Assembly: GCA_012798745.1 (NCBI GenBank)
Contig: JAAZMQ010000034.1
Coordinates: 1 to 7,088 of the forward strand
DNA: 7,088 bases
Direction: 5' to 3'
Origin: Bacteroidales bacterium
Lineage (GTDB): Bacteria; Bacteroidota; Bacteroidia; Bacteroidales; Dysgonomonadaceae
Shown in pieces: positions 6,812-7,088 of the stretch. Within the stretch, counting starts at the first letter, position 1, and the number at the start of each line of letters is the position of its first letter. The translations under genes were made by a program, and so were the position numbers. Below the pieces are notes generated by a model. The model was not told the origin of the DNA, did not search any database, and saw only the letters and a program-made list of their open reading frames with translations.

Positions 6812-6882
6812 ATTTTATTTAGTAATGTCACCATTTTTTGAATATAAATTTCACGAGTAATATAATTTTTTTGATTGCATTA

Positions 6883-7088
6883 TTAGTGTTGTTGACCTTT
6901 TTTCAAGAGAAGTAGCGGCAGGAAAATAAATATCCCGAGGATAGACATCGCCAATCCTCCGATGGTTCCTGCTGCCAAGGGAAACCAGAACGCTTCTTTT
7001 TGTGTTCCTATCATGAAAGGAACAAATCCGAGAATGGTAGATAGGACCGTTAGAAAAATAGGAATTATTTTGGAATTCCATGCTTTCA
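6883..7088 (-). CDS. C-terminus of an RND efflux transporter permease (partial)
   Basis: The gene enters from the right edge on the minus strand and stops at 6885-6883. The 67 visible residues run from KAWNSKIIPIFLTVLSTILG to LLLLKKGQQH. They match the last two membrane helices of RND-family inner-membrane pumps such as AcrB. One helix covers about residues 7-27 (TVLSTILGFVPFMIG). A periplasmic turn with FWFPLAAGTIGG follows, and a second helix covers about 38-61, ending with a short basic cytoplasmic tail. The FWFPLAAGTIGG form is like that of the large Bacteroidetes RND permeases. Such pumps expel drugs, bile salts or metals with a membrane-fusion protein and an outer-membrane channel, which would lie beyond the window. 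It converges on the rtcB unit. No clear terminator is seen after its stop. Confidence 0.85.
   Translation of the reverse strand, partial: KAWNSKIIPIFLTVLSTILGFVPFMIGTQKEAFWFPLAAGTIGGLAMSILGIFIFLPLLLLKKGQQH

Noticed and set aside
6851..7081. Open frame on the minus strand at the right edge beginning MEFQNNSYF
   Set aside because: It overlaps the RND C-terminus in another frame. The RND frame gives two clear membrane helices and family-like sequence, while this one has no sensible composition.

Overview
The window is chromosomal DNA from a member of the Bacteroidetes, most likely the order Bacteroidales. The PheS and SerS proteins carry sequence variants I associate with that group. A DUF4831 secreted protein sits behind pheS. 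Several intergenic sites match the Bacteroidetes promoter form (TAnnTTTG near -7, TTG near -33), and no gene needs a strong Shine-Dalgarno site. The genus cannot be fixed from sequence alone.

Layout. On the left, a leftward operon (2166 down to 1) holds pheS, a DUF4831 secreted protein and the first 11 codons of a third gene that leaves the window. A 157-bp divergent intergenic region (2167-2323) carries one good promoter for pheS and one for tilS. Rightward from there come tilS, a 51-residue single-pass membrane protein gene at 3735-3890, and serS with its own TACCTTTG promoter. A weak terminator-like hairpin follows serS. Then come rtcB and, 5 bp later, a 78-codon remnant of a COG1313 (PflX-like) radical SAM gene cut off before its catalytic core. 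A short AT-rich spacer follows. The right edge holds the C-terminal 67 residues of an RND efflux pump on the minus strand; its reading frame has no start codon inside the window.

How the genes work together. Four of the intact genes act on tRNA or RNA: pheS and serS charge tRNAs, tilS makes lysidine in the AUA-decoding tRNA-Ile, and rtcB seals broken RNA, including tRNA. They lie in separate transcription units, so this is a theme and not a proven pathway. rtcB differs from serS in composition: half of its arginine codons are AGA/AGG (8 of 16, against 1 of 25 in serS), and sampled internal stretches are more AT-rich. With the truncated gene behind it, this makes 5300-6880 the part of the window most likely to have been acquired or rearranged. 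I see no CRISPR array, IS element, tRNA, rRNA or convincing new multi-gene system.
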